A stretch of DNA of 64,000 nucleotides, from assembly GCF_030450055.1 (NCBI RefSeq), contig NZ_CP118480.1, forward strand, positions 2,073,415 through 2,137,414, given 5' to 3'. Below, piece by piece: positions 36,812-46,414 of the stretch. The position numbers and the translations under genes are program-made. The stretch's first letter is position 1, and each line of letters starts with the position of its first letter. This DNA comes from Gallaecimonas kandeliae (lineage in GTDB: Bacteria; Pseudomonadota; Gammaproteobacteria; Enterobacterales; Gallaecimonadaceae). The notes beneath the pieces were generated by a model. The model did not search any database and was not told the origin of the DNA. It saw only the letters and a program-made list of their open reading frames with translations.

Positions 36812-36870
36812 GGTCCGCCTCAAAATCAGGTGTCGATTTGAGGTTAGCAGTCAGGCGGGGGAAGGGAAGA

Positions 36871-36899
36871 AAAACGCCGGCATTAAGCCGGCGTTTTAT
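36871..36899 (-). terminator. Terminator of the tyrosine degradation operon
   Basis: Eleven-base-pair stem AAAACGCCGGC/GCCGGCGTTTT (36871-36881, 36887-36897) after maiA on the minus strand, followed by TTCTT. Confidence 0.85.
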
Positions 36900-36906
36900 A
36901 AGGACT

Positions 36907-37545
36907 TTACTGGGCGTCCGGCTGGTTTTCCGGCGCCGCCGCTATGAAGGCAGGCAGGGCCTCCAACCGCTCGGCCACCGCCACCAGGGTCGGATAGGGG
37001 CCCAGATCCAGGTTGAAGCGCCTGGCGTTGTAGACCTGGGGCACCAGGCAGCAGTCGGCCAGGGTCAGGGTATCGCCGAAGCAGTACTGGCCCGCCGTCT
37101 TCGCCAAGCGCTGCTCCAGGGCGGCAAAGCCCACCGCTATCCAGTGGCGGTACCAGCTATCCTTCTGCTCATCGCTCACCCCCATCTCGCCCTTGAGGTA
37201 CTGCAGCACCCGCAGGTTGTCGAGGGGGTGGATGTCGCAGGCGATATCCTGGCAGAAGGCCCGCACCAGGGCCCGGGGGCCTGGTTCGGCCGGCAGCAAC
37301 GCCGGGCCACCCTGGGTTTCCTCGAGGTATTCGAGGATGGCCAGGGACTGGCCCAAAGCCAGGCCTTCGTTTTCCAGGCAGGGCACCAGCTCGGCCGGGT
37401 TCAAGGCGCGATAGCCGGCGCTGTGCTGCTGGCCGCCGTCCTTGACCAGGTGCACCGGCACCTGCTGGTAGTCGATGCCCTTCAGGGCCAGGGCGATCCG
37501 CACCCGGTAGGCTGCGGATGAGCGCCAATAGCCGTGCAGCTTCAT
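36907..37545 (-). CDS. maiA: Maleylacetoacetate isomerase
   Basis: A 212-residue zeta-class glutathione transferase. The signature SSAAYRVRIAL at 9-19 contains the catalytic Ser-Ser. NPAELVPCLE and QSLAILEYLEE bind glutathione. It isomerises 4-maleylacetoacetate to 4-fumarylacetoacetate in tyrosine breakdown. ATGA overlap with fahA; last gene of the hpd-hmgA-fahA-maiA operon. Confidence 0.93.
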   Translation of the reverse strand: MKLHGYWRSSAAYRVRIALALKGIDYQQVPVHLVKDGGQQHSAGYRALNPAELVPCLENEGLALGQSLAILEYLEETQGGPALLPAEPGPRALVRAFCQDIACDIHPLDNLRVLQYLKGEMGVSDEQKDSWYRHWIAVGFAALEQRLAKTAGQYCFGDTLTLADCCLVPQVYNARRFNLDLGPYPTLVAVAERLEALPAFIAAAPENQPDAQ

Positions 37546-38525
37546 CCGTGCTTGACCACCTGCTGGTCGATGGCGCCAAAGAGGCTGTCGCCATTGTCGT
37601 CCAGCATTTCAATCCGTACCCGGTCACCGAATTTCATGAAGGACGTCTTGGGCGCCCCATGTTCGATGGTTTCCAGCATCCGCACTTCGGCCAGGCAGGA
37701 AGAACCCTTGGACCTGTCGTAGTTGGAGATGGTGCCGGAGCCGATGATGGCGCCGGCGCCGAGCGGCCGGGTCTTGGCGGCGTGGGCCACCAGGGTCGGG
37801 AAGTTGAAGGTCATGTCGACACCGCAGTCCGGCTTGCCGAACAGCTGGCCGTTGAGGTGGGTGATGAGGGGCAGGTGGACCTTGCCGTCCTGCCACTTGT
37901 CGCCCAGTTCGTCCGGGGTGATGGCCACCGGCGAGAAGGCGCTGGAGGGCTTGGACTGGAAGAAGCCGAAGCCCTTGGCCAGCTCGCCGGGAATGAGGCC
38001 GCGCAGGGAGACGTCATTGACCAGCATGAAGAGGCGGATTTCCTTGGCGGCCTCTTCGACGCTGACGCCCATGGGGACGTCGCCGGTGATGACGGCCACC
38101 TCGGATTCGAAGTCGATACCCCAGTCCTCGGACCCCATGGGGATGACGTCACGGGGGCCGATGAAGCTGTCGGAACCGCCCTGGTACATCAAAGGATCGG
38201 TCCAGAATGTTTCAGGCATCTCTGCGTTACGGGCCTTGCGCACCAGCTCGACGTGGTTGACGTAGGCGGAGCCGTCGGCCCACTGGTAGGCGCGGGGCAG
38301 CGGCGATTCGCACTGGGCCTCATCGAAGGCGACGGCGCCTTCGACGCTGCCGGCGTTCAGGGCCTGGTAGACCTCTTCGAGCTTGGGCTTGGCGACAGAC
38401 CAGTCGTCGAGGGCCGCCTGCAATGTCTTGGCGATGGCAGGGACCTTGACGGCTTTGGTCAGGTCACGGCTTACCACCACCAGGCAGCCGTCACGGCTGC
38501 CGTCTTTCAATGTTGCTAATTTCAT
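37542..38525 (-). CDS. fahA: Fumarylacetoacetate hydrolase family protein (fumarylacetoacetase)
   Basis: A 327-residue FAH-fold enzyme of the shorter bacterial type. Metal/substrate pieces are visible: DWGIDFESEVAVITGDVPMG, NDVSLRGLIPGELAKGFGFFQSK split by the domain's loops, and GAGAIIGSGTISNYD. It cleaves fumarylacetoacetate to fumarate and acetoacetate, the final step. Two bases separate it from the upstream hmgA stop region. FAH family members also do other C-C hydrolyses, but context fixes this role. Confidence 0.92.
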   Translation of the reverse strand: MKLATLKDGSRDGCLVVVSRDLTKAVKVPAIAKTLQAALDDWSVAKPKLEEVYQALNAGSVEGAVAFDEAQCESPLPRAYQWADGSAYVNHVELVRKARNAEMPETFWTDPLMYQGGSDSFIGPRDVIPMGSEDWGIDFESEVAVITGDVPMGVSVEEAAKEIRLFMLVNDVSLRGLIPGELAKGFGFFQSKPSSAFSPVAITPDELGDKWQDGKVHLPLITHLNGQLFGKPDCGVDMTFNFPTLVAHAAKTRPLGAGAIIGSGTISNYDRSKGSSCLAEVRMLETIEHGAPKTSFMKFGDRVRIEMLDDNGDSLFGAIDQQVVKHG

Positions 38526-38527
38526 CC

Positions 38528-39658
38528 TTACTCCGGGCTCTTCCAGCTGTTGACGTAGGCGGTGTTCTCGGTGACGGCGGCCGCGTCGCCCACTTCCAGG
38601 GCGTCACGGGTGTCCAGCATCACTGCCACTTCGTCGGTGAACTTCTTCTTATACTCCAGGCCGGCCTTGAAGGCCTTGGGGTGCGGCCCATGGGTAAAGC
38701 CAGCCGGATGGAACGTCATCATGCCGCGTTCGATGTTGTCGCGGCTGAAGAAGTCACCGGCATGGTAGAAGAGCACTTCGTCGTAGTCGTCGTTGTTGTG
38801 GTAGAAGGGCACCTTGAGGGCGCCGGGGTCCGATTCGATGGGCCTCGGCACGAAGGTGCAGATCACGAACCGCGGCGCCACGAAAGTGGTGTGGGCGCTG
38901 GGCGGCAGGTGGTAACGGTGGCTCATCAGCGGCCGGATATCCCGCCAGTTGAGGCGCAGCACCGTCAGGTCCCCGTGCCAACCCACTGCATCCAGGGGGT
39001 TGAAGGGATAGGTGATGACGCTCACCTGGTTGTGGCGCTTGACCTCGACCTGCCAGCTGTCTTCGGTCTGCTGGGCGCGGAAGGCGTCGTCCATCTTGGG
39101 GATGTCGAGCACGGCCGGATCGAAGATGGCCTGGGGCCCCAACATGCCCTTGTCGGGCAGCTGGTAGGAGCCGTTGGTGGCCTCGATCAGCAGCAGGTAC
39201 ATCTCGCCCTTGGGCTCGATGCGCCACATGGTGCCACGGGGGATCATCACGTAATCCCCGTCCCGCAACGTCAGGTGCCCGAAGTCGCAATAGAACTCGG
39301 CCTCGCCGTCGTGGACGAACAGCAGATCGTCGCCGTCGGCGTTGCGGGCCAGGCGCTCCATGGCGCTGCTGGGGCGCCAGATGCGATAGCGGCAATGGGG
39401 GTTATGGAGCACCATCTCGGCGCTCCAGGGGCTGTTGCCCTCCCCTTTGACCTCGTTGAGGTCAAAGAGGCGTGGGCGCAGCGGCCCTTCCCAGTTGGTC
39501 CAGGCGGTGGGGGCGTGCTTGTGGTGCAGGTGGGCGGTGGGGCCGAAGAAGCCCTCCTTGCCCATCTCCCGCTCGTACAGGCCCTCTTCGGGCAGGTCGG
39601 CGTGCGCCTGGCGGGAGTGCACCCCTTCACGATGAGGAATGCTGGCCCACTTACGCAT
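38528..39658 (-). CDS. hmgA: Homogentisate 1,2-dioxygenase
   Basis: A 376-residue cupin dioxygenase of the short bacterial type (not the approximately 430-residue human-like form). The iron site is expected in the C-terminal cupin (HPAGFTHGPHPKAF, FYHNNDDYDEVLFYH). It opens homogentisate to maleylacetoacetate. Overlaps hpd by eight bases, so the two are cotranslated. Confidence 0.92.
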   Translation of the reverse strand: MRKWASIPHREGVHSRQAHADLPEEGLYEREMGKEGFFGPTAHLHHKHAPTAWTNWEGPLRPRLFDLNEVKGEGNSPWSAEMVLHNPHCRYRIWRPSSAMERLARNADGDDLLFVHDGEAEFYCDFGHLTLRDGDYVMIPRGTMWRIEPKGEMYLLLIEATNGSYQLPDKGMLGPQAIFDPAVLDIPKMDDAFRAQQTEDSWQVEVKRHNQVSVITYPFNPLDAVGWHGDLTVLRLNWRDIRPLMSHRYHLPPSAHTTFVAPRFVICTFVPRPIESDPGALKVPFYHNNDDYDEVLFYHAGDFFSRDNIERGMMTFHPAGFTHGPHPKAFKAGLEYKKKFTDEVAVMLDTRDALEVGDAAAVTENTAYVNSWKSPE

Positions 39659-40730
39659 CGCTCAGCACCCCGCGGCGGATCTGATCTTCCTCGATGGACT
39701 CGAACAGGGCCTTGAAGTTGCCTTCGCCGAAACCCTGGTTGCCCTTGCGCTGGATGATCTCGAAGAAGACGGGGCCTATGACGGTGTCGGTGAAGATCTG
39801 CAGCAAGATGCCGTCCTTCTCGGGGGCGCCGTCGATGAGGATGTTGAGCTCGTGCAGTTTGGCCAGATCTTCGCTGTGGCCGACGACGCGCTCGTTGACC
39901 TTCTCGTAGTAGGTGTCCGGGGTGGACATGAACTTGGTGCCACGGGCACGCAGATCAGAGACGGTCTTGTAGATGTTGTCGGTGGTCAGGGCGATGTGCT
40001 GGATACCTTCGCCGTTGTATTCCTTGATGAATTCCTCGATCTGGGACTTGTCGTCTGAGGATTCGTTGATCGGAATACGGATCTTGCCGCAGGGGGCCGT
40101 CATGGCCTTGGAGACCAGGCCGGTCAGCTTGCCTTCGATGTCGAAGTAGCGGATCTCGCGGAAGTTGCCGATGCGCTCGTAGAAGTCGGCCCAGACCGCC
40201 ATGTTGCCGCGGCGCACGTTGTGGGTCAGGTGGTCCACCTCGTAGAGGCCGGCGTTGTTGCGGGCCATGCGCTCTTTGAAATCGGGGTAGAAATCGAAGT
40301 CGATGGTGTAGATGTCCTTCTCGCCATACATGTCGACGAAGTACAGCAGGGACTCACCGATGCCGTAGACGGCGGGGATGTTCAGCTCCATGGGGCCGAC
40401 TTCGTTCTGGAAGGGCTTGGCACCGTTGGCCACGGCATGCTCGATGGCGTGCTTGGCGTCTTCGACGCGGAAGGCCATGGCGCAGACGGAAGGACCGTGC
40501 TTCTTGGCGAACTCCAGGGCGTGGCTGTGGGGCTGGCCGTTGACGATGAAGTTGATGCCGCCCTGGCGGAACAACCAGGCGTCCTTGTGCTTGTGCTTGG
40601 CCACTTCGGCAAAGCCCAGGGACTCGAACAGACCTTTCAGGTTCTGGATGCCCTCGGCGTCGGCGGCGGTATATTCGACGAATTCGAAACCGTCGGTACC
40701 CAGGGGGTTGAAGCTGGTATCGGCTGACAT
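39651..40730 (-). CDS. hpd: 4-hydroxyphenylpyruvate dioxygenase
   Basis: A 359-residue two-module VOC dioxygenase. Iron ligands: His in VDHLTHNV, His in QHIALTTDN, Glu in FFEIIQRKG. It converts 4-hydroxyphenylpyruvate to homogentisate. The ORF extends upstream to 40898 but those residues are non-family, and the ATG at 40730 has AGGAAG close by. First gene of the catabolic operon. Confidence 0.95.
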   Translation of the reverse strand: MSADTSFNPLGTDGFEFVEYTAADAEGIQNLKGLFESLGFAEVAKHKHKDAWLFRQGGINFIVNGQPHSHALEFAKKHGPSVCAMAFRVEDAKHAIEHAVANGAKPFQNEVGPMELNIPAVYGIGESLLYFVDMYGEKDIYTIDFDFYPDFKERMARNNAGLYEVDHLTHNVRRGNMAVWADFYERIGNFREIRYFDIEGKLTGLVSKAMTAPCGKIRIPINESSDDKSQIEEFIKEYNGEGIQHIALTTDNIYKTVSDLRARGTKFMSTPDTYYEKVNERVVGHSEDLAKLHELNILIDGAPEKDGILLQIFTDTVIGPVFFEIIQRKGNQGFGEGNFKALFESIEEDQIRRGVLSDA

Positions 40731-40777
40731 GGGTGCTTCCTCTCTTATCTGTTTGGTGGTGCAACTGTACAGCCTTG

Positions 40778-40783
40778 GTATAA
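40778..40783 (-). promoter_or_regulatory. Candidate -10 box for hpd operon
   Basis: TTATAC on the minus strand, 48 bases upstream of the hpd ATG. The -35 position 16 bases earlier is poor (CTTAAC), consistent with an activator-dependent promoter. Confidence 0.35.
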
Positions 40784-40838
40784 CGCGCCCCGGCGCCAAG
40801 GTTAAGGGCCGCCCTTGACGTGTACGGAAAGCAAAAAG

Positions 40839-40856
40839 TGGCAACTTATGCTTACA
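40839..40856 (-). promoter_or_regulatory. Candidate TyrR box upstream of hpd
   Basis: On the minus strand TGTAAG-N6-TTGCCA, nine of twelve matches to TGTAAA-N6-TTTACA, with the essential G and C 14 bases apart. It lies about 60-80 bases upstream of the candidate hpd start point, a position suited to activation by the TyrR protein encoded nearby. Confidence 0.4.
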
Positions 40857-40958
40857 AAGCGCCAACCTCAGCCGCCAAGGGCCCGCCAAGGGTGACAAGG
40901 CGGCAACTTGGCAATACAGGAGACTTTTTCACCGTCGACAAAAAGCCTTGAACAAGAG

Positions 40959-40972
40959 AGAACGATCGTTCT
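40959..40972. promoter_or_regulatory. Perfect 14-bp palindrome, likely TetR operator
   Basis: AGAACGATCGTTCT reads the same on both strands and ends 11 bases before the TetR ATG. Palindromes of this size at a TetR gene start are usually its own operator. Confidence 0.65.
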
Positions 40973-40983
40973 ACCCTGTAGCC

Positions 40984-41556
40984 ATGAACAGCACGACACA
41001 GGCCGAGCCCCTCGACCGGCTCCTCGATTGCACAGAACAGCTCATCTACCAGGGCGGGATCTGTGCCACCGGCATGGACGCCATAGTCAAGGCGTCCGGG
41101 GTGTCGAGAAAGACCCTCTACAAGCACTTCGGCACCAAGGACCAACTGGTGACCGCGGCGCTAAAGCGTCGCGATGAGCGCTGGATGGCCTGGTTCGAAG
41201 GAGGACTGGAGCGCTTCGATGGCCCCAGGGCCCAACTGCTGGGAGCCTTCGAGGTGCTGCAAGGCTGGTTCGCCAGCGACGACTTCAACGGCTGCGCCTT
41301 TATCAATACCGCAGGGGAGGTGTCGAGCCCGGACGACCCGGTCCGGCAAGTCGCCAAACTGCACAAGGAAAAGCTGCGCCACTGCCTCAGGCTGCGCTGC
41401 CAAACCCTGGGCGCCTTTGATCCCGATGCGCTGGCCAGCCAACTGCTGCTGCTCATCGATGGCGCCATCACCAACGCCCTGGTCTCAAACCGGGCCAGCG
41501 TCGCCGTGGACGCACAACGCGCCGCTGCCGCCCTGCTTGCCAGCCAAGGGCTTTAG
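40984..41556 (+). CDS. TetR-family transcriptional repressor
   Basis: A 190-residue TetR protein: helix-turn-helix at about 15-55 ([26 protein letters not shown]) and a ligand domain with [17 protein letters not shown]. No strong Shine-Dalgarno stands before ATG 40984; a TTG at 40948 is in frame but would put the operator palindrome inside the gene. It is followed eight bases later by a DUF1348 gene, its probable target or partner; it may also act on divergent hpd. Confidence 0.85.
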   Translation: MNSTTQAEPLDRLLDCTEQLIYQGGICATGMDAIVKASGVSRKTLYKHFGTKDQLVTAALKRRDERWMAWFEGGLERFDGPRAQLLGAFEVLQGWFASDDFNGCAFINTAGEVSSPDDPVRQVAKLHKEKLRHCLRLRCQTLGAFDPDALASQLLLLIDGAITNALVSNRASVAVDAQRAAAALLASQGL

Positions 41557-41564
41557 GAGAGAGC

Positions 41565-42035
41565 ATGACCGAAGTACGCCACCCCCTGCCCCCTTTCACC
41601 CTCGAGTCCGCCAGGGAAAAGGTGCGCCTCGCCGAGGACGGCTGGAACAGCCGAAACCCGGCCAAAGTGGCCCAGGCCTACAGCCTGGACACCAACTGGC
41701 GCAACAGGAGCGAATTCATCCATGGCCGCGAGGAGGCCCAGGCCTTCTTGGAGCGCAAGTGGGCCAAGGAGCTGGAGTATCGGCTTATCAAGGAGTTGTG
41801 GGCCTATGACGGCAACCGCATCGCCGTGCGTTATGCCTACGAATGGCACGACGATTCGGGCAACTGGTATCGCTCCTACGGCAACGAGAACTGGGAATTC
41901 GACGACAAGGGGCTGATGGTCAACCGCTTCGCCTGCATCAACGACCTGCCCATCCTTGAGCACGAGCGTAAGTTCCGCTGGTCACAGGGGCGGCGCCCGG
42001 ACGATCATCCCGGCCTCTCCGAGCTGGGGCTTTAA
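41565..42035 (+). CDS. DUF1348 SnoaL/NTF2-like protein
   Basis: A 156-residue protein of DUF1348, NTF2-like fold. Its hallmark pieces are [41 protein letters not shown] and [25 protein letters not shown]. The cone-shaped fold usually holds a small hydrophobic ligand. The reaction is unknown. Coexpressed with the TetR gene; such pairs are common. Confidence 0.85.
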   Translation: MTEVRHPLPPFTLESAREKVRLAEDGWNSRNPAKVAQAYSLDTNWRNRSEFIHGREEAQAFLERKWAKELEYRLIKELWAYDGNRIAVRYAYEWHDDSGNWYRSYGNENWEFDDKGLMVNRFACINDLPILEHERKFRWSQGRRPDDHPGLSELGL

Positions 42036-42040
42036 AAGCG

Positions 42041-42062
42041 AAGGGCCGCGATGCGGCCCTTT

Positions 42063-42067
<5 letters not shown>
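42041..42067. terminator. Bidirectional terminator
   Basis: Stem AAGGGCCGC/GCGGCCCTT (42041-42049, 42053-42061) then TTTC; separates convergent DUF1348 and tyrR. Confidence 0.8.
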
Positions 42068-43613
<1,546 letters not shown>

Positions 43614-43670
43614 GGCGCTCACAAAGGCCTTTTGTTGAGAGCGCGATCATATAACGCCATGGGGAATAAA

Positions 43671-43699
43671 GAAAATGCCGCGCTAGGCGCGGCATTTTC
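43671..43699 (-). terminator. Terminator of phhAB
   Basis: Stem AAAATGCCGCGC/GCGCGGCATTTT around TAG (43672-43698), just after the phhB stop on the minus strand. Confidence 0.85.
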
Positions 43700-43711
43700 C
43701 AGGGGCTCAGA

Positions 43712-44047
43712 TCAGAGCAGTTGGTCGGTCTTGGCCGCCATGATGAAGTCGTTGCGGTGCAGGCCGCCGATGGCATGGGTCCACCAGGTGACTGTGACCT
43801 TGCCCCATTCCAGCAGTATGCCAGGGTGGTGGAATTCTTCTTCTGCCAGCTCTGCCACCTTGTTGGCGAAGGCCCAGGCCAGCTTGAAGTTCTTGAATTT
43901 ATAAACCCTTTCCAGTTGCAGCACGCCGTCACGGGCCACAGGCACCCAGTCGGGGATCTCGCGGATCAGTTCCGCCAGTTCTTCATCGCTGACCTTGGGG
44001 GCGCCTACCTGGCAGGCTTCGCATTTTTGTTGGGCAAGTGCGTTCAC
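43712..44047 (-). CDS. phhB: Pterin-4a-carbinolamine dehydratase
   Basis: A 111-residue dehydratase. The active-site pattern [12 protein letters not shown] and [18 protein letters not shown] gives the three His. It regenerates the tetrahydropterin cofactor of PhhA. The start is a GTG at 44047 with AAGGAGAG four to eleven bases upstream; the longer ATG frame begins inside phhA. A pair of Cys (KCEACQ) near the N-terminus is unusual but seen in gammaproteobacterial members. Confidence 0.92.
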   Translation of the reverse strand: MNALAQQKCEACQVGAPKVSDEELAELIREIPDWVPVARDGVLQLERVYKFKNFKLAWAFANKVAELAEEEFHHPGILLEWGKVTVTWWTHAIGGLHRNDFIMAAKTDQLL

Positions 44048-44057
44048 TTGTCTCTCC

Positions 44058-44855
44058 TTAACTGGCTTTTTTTTCTTTTGGTGGAAATTTAGGGGCAAAG
44101 AGGCCAAGGGCCCTGGCTTCCTCTACCTTGGCCATGATGTCCATCTGGGCGATGTCGAACAACTGGTGTACGGCATCCAGCACATAGTAGACAGGCTGCA
44201 TGATGTCGATGCGGTAAGGGGTACGCAAGGCATCCACCACGCTGAAGGCTTGGCGCTCGGGCTTGTCGGAATCCATGGAATACAGGGTCTCACCCGGGGA
44301 TGAGAGGATACCGCCGCCGTAGATGCGCAGGCCATCTTCGGTCTTGACCAGGCCGAACTCCACGGTGAACCAGTAGAGGCGTGCCAGGAAGACGCGGTCT
44401 TCCTTGCTGGCCGCCAGGCCCAGTTGGCCATAGAGGTGGGTGAAGTGGGCAAAATCCGGGTTGGTCAGCAGCGGGCAGTGGCCGAAGATCTCGTGGAAGA
44501 TATCGGGCTCTTGCAGGTAGTCCAGCTCTTCGCGGGTGCGGATGAAGGTGGCCACCGGGAACTGCTTGTTGGCCAGCAGCCGGAAGAATTCGTCGAAGGG
44601 GATCAGGGCCGGCACTTGGGCCACTTGCCAGCCGGTAGTGCGGGCAAGGACGGCGTTGACCTCGTCCAACTGGGGAATACGGTCCAGCGGCAGGTCCAGC
44701 AGCTTGAGGCCGTCGATATATTCCTGGCAGGCGCGCCCTTCTATGCAGGCGAGCTGGCGGGTGATCAGGGTGTTCCAGATGGCGTTTTCTTCTTCGGTGT
44801 ATTGGATACGCCCATCCGGCCCCGGCATTTTCGATACGTATTGGGTGCCTTTCAT
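44058..44855 (-). CDS. phhA: Phenylalanine 4-hydroxylase
   Basis: A 265-residue bacterial hydroxylase of the monomeric type without the regulatory domain. Iron ligands: H121 and H126 in [10 protein letters not shown]166 in WFTVEFGLV. It makes tyrosine from phenylalanine with tetrahydropterin. Ten bases before phhB, same operon. The ribosome site is weak. Confidence 0.95.
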   Translation of the reverse strand: MKGTQYVSKMPGPDGRIQYTEEENAIWNTLITRQLACIEGRACQEYIDGLKLLDLPLDRIPQLDEVNAVLARTTGWQVAQVPALIPFDEFFRLLANKQFPVATFIRTREELDYLQEPDIFHEIFGHCPLLTNPDFAHFTHLYGQLGLAASKEDRVFLARLYWFTVEFGLVKTEDGLRIYGGGILSSPGETLYSMDSDKPERQAFSVVDALRTPYRIDIMQPVYYVLDAVHQLFDIAQMDIMAKVEEARALGLFAPKFPPKEKKAS

Positions 44856-44859
44856 GCTC

Positions 44860-44877
44860 GGTAGTCTTTTCGTTACA
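44860..44877 (-). promoter_or_regulatory. Weak TyrR-box candidate at phhA
   Basis: On the minus strand TGTAAC-N6-ACTACC keeps the essential G and C spacing but matches only eight of twelve consensus positions. It ends five bases before the phhA ATG, an odd place for activation. Confidence 0.2.
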
Positions 44878-44904
44878 TCACCCCCTGACGATACGCAGCG
44901 GCTG

Positions 44905-44942
44905 CGTCATGAAAAAGCCCCCGGCACTGGTCCGAGGGCTTT
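44905..44942 (-). terminator. Terminator after megL
   Basis: On the minus strand AGCCCTCGG pairs with CCGGGGGCT (one G-T pair) and is followed by five T. Confidence 0.75.
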
Positions 44943-44960
44943 ACGGTCGTAAAGTATTGA

Positions 44961-46142
44961 TTACAGCTTGTCGAGGCTGGCCGCCAGATCGGCTACCAGA
45001 TCCTCCACGTGCTCGAGGCCGATAGAGACCCGGATCAGGCTGTCGCTGATCCCCGCCATGGCCCTTTCTTCGGCGCTGTAGGGGGAATGGGTCATGGACG
45101 CCGGATGGGAGATGAGGGACTCGGCATCCCCCAGGCTGACGGCCAGGGTGAAAAGTTCGAGCCGGTCGATGAAATTGGCGCTGGCCTGGAGACCGGCTTC
45201 CAGTTCGAAGGCGATGACGCCACCTGCCCCCAGCATCTGGCCGCCGAGGAAGCGGTAGCCGGGATGGCTCTCAAGGCCCGGATAATAGACGGCCTTGACC
45301 TTGGGATGGGCCTCCAGCCACTGGGCCACCTTGAGGGCGCTCTGGCAGTGGCGCTCCATGCGTACCGGCAGGGTCTTGAGGCCGCGCAGTATCAGCCAGG
45401 CCTCGAAGGGCCCCAGTACGCCGCCGATATCCTTGATGGCGGTACCGCGGATCTCGGCGATGCGTTCGCTGCTGCCGCAGAGGATGCCGGCGATGACGTC
45501 ACCGTGGCCGTTCAGGTACTTGGTGGCGGAGTGCAGCACCAGCTCGAAGCCGTATTGCACCGGCTTTTGCAAAAGCGGGGTCAGGAAGGTGTTGTCGGCA
45601 ATGCCGATAAGGCCGTGGCGTTTGACCAGGGCGCCTATAGCCTCCAGATCGATGACTTCCAGGTTGGGGTTGACCGGGGTCTCCAGGAACAGCGCCTTGG
45701 TGTTGTCCCTGATGGCGTCCGCCACCTCCTCTGGCTTGGTCATGTCCACGAAGCTCACTTCGATGCCGAAGCGCGGCAGCATGTGGTTCATCAGCGCGAA
45801 AGAACAGCCATAGACGGCCTTGGAGGCCACCAGGTGGTCGCCGCTTTTCAGCACCCCCAGCAGGGCCGCCGATACCGCCGCCATGCCGGATGCCGTGGCA
45901 ACGGCCGCCTCCATGCCTTCCAGGGCCGCCACCCGCCTTTCCAGCTCCGCCACCGTGGGGTTGCCGAGGCGGCTGTAGATGGGGCCCTCGTCTTCCCCGG
46001 CAAAACGGGCCGCCCCCTGGGCGGTGTTCTCAAAAGCGAAAGTGGACGTCTGGTACAAAGGCGTGGCCAGGGCGCGCTGGGGATCGGAATGGTCTTTGCC
46101 GCCATGGATGGCCGCAGTTTCAGGGTGTGTCCACTGGGACAT
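44961..46142 (-). CDS. megL: Methionine gamma-lyase
   Basis: A 393-residue PLP enzyme of the Cys/Met metabolism family. PLP lysine K208 lies in SATKYLNGHGD; phosphate is held by SRLGNPT. Cys113 in the VYGCSFAL loop marks methionine gamma-lyase (Cys116 in the Pseudomonas putida enzyme) rather than cystathionine gamma-synthase, which has Gly-Gly there. It splits methionine to methanethiol, ammonia and 2-oxobutyrate. ATG 46142 fits homologs; the frame runs on to 46199. Confidence 0.88.
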   Translation of the reverse strand: MSQWTHPETAAIHGGKDHSDPQRALATPLYQTSTFAFENTAQGAARFAGEDEGPIYSRLGNPTVAELERRVAALEGMEAAVATASGMAAVSAALLGVLKSGDHLVASKAVYGCSFALMNHMLPRFGIEVSFVDMTKPEEVADAIRDNTKALFLETPVNPNLEVIDLEAIGALVKRHGLIGIADNTFLTPLLQKPVQYGFELVLHSATKYLNGHGDVIAGILCGSSERIAEIRGTAIKDIGGVLGPFEAWLILRGLKTLPVRMERHCQSALKVAQWLEAHPKVKAVYYPGLESHPGYRFLGGQMLGAGGVIAFELEAGLQASANFIDRLELFTLAVSLGDAESLISHPASMTHSPYSAEERAMAGISDSLIRVSIGLEHVEDLVADLAASLDKL

Positions 46143-46221
46143 GACAACCTCGGATGTTAAAGAGTCGTTGCCACCATAGAGCGCTCTTTCCATGACCACA
46201 ATAGGGCCATGGTCTTACCAC

Positions 46222-46236
46222 TTATCATATTGATAA
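46222..46236. promoter_or_regulatory. Inverted repeat TTATCA-N3-TGATAA
   Basis: A perfect six-base inverted repeat in the AT-rich gap between divergent megL and the TonB receptor gene, about 80 bases upstream of megL. Possible operator; no regulator assigned. Confidence 0.35.
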
Positions 46237-46313
46237 ATAAAGAAATTTATGGATTTCCAGCCATCCAAAAGGCCTGAAGTCCAGCCACCCTCACCTCCAC
46301 TTGAACACTTTAA

Positions 46314-46353
46314 TGAGAATCATTCTTGATTGCATAAATGGTAATGATTATCA
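46314..46353 (+). promoter_or_regulatory. Tandem Fur boxes
   Basis: TGGTAATGATTATCA (46339-46353) matches the 7-1-7 Fur site TGATAATNATTATCA at all but one position. TGAGAATCATTCTTG (46314-46328) is a weaker second site. Both lie 60-100 bases before the receptor start. Confidence 0.85.
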
Positions 46354-46414
46354 TCTGCAGCCAATGACAACCCGGCGCCCTGACGCCTGACGTGACGGAG
46401 TACAGAAGAACACC

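Noticed and set aside
40948-40983. Longer TetR protein from TTG 40948
   Set aside because: It would place the operator-like palindrome inside the coding region and adds residues outside the family pattern.
44939-44954. CTTTAC-N4-GTAAAG inverted repeat near phhA as a TyrR box
   Set aside because: TyrR boxes read TGTAAA-N6-TTTACA, so the arms are in the opposite order and spacing. It overlaps the megL terminator region.
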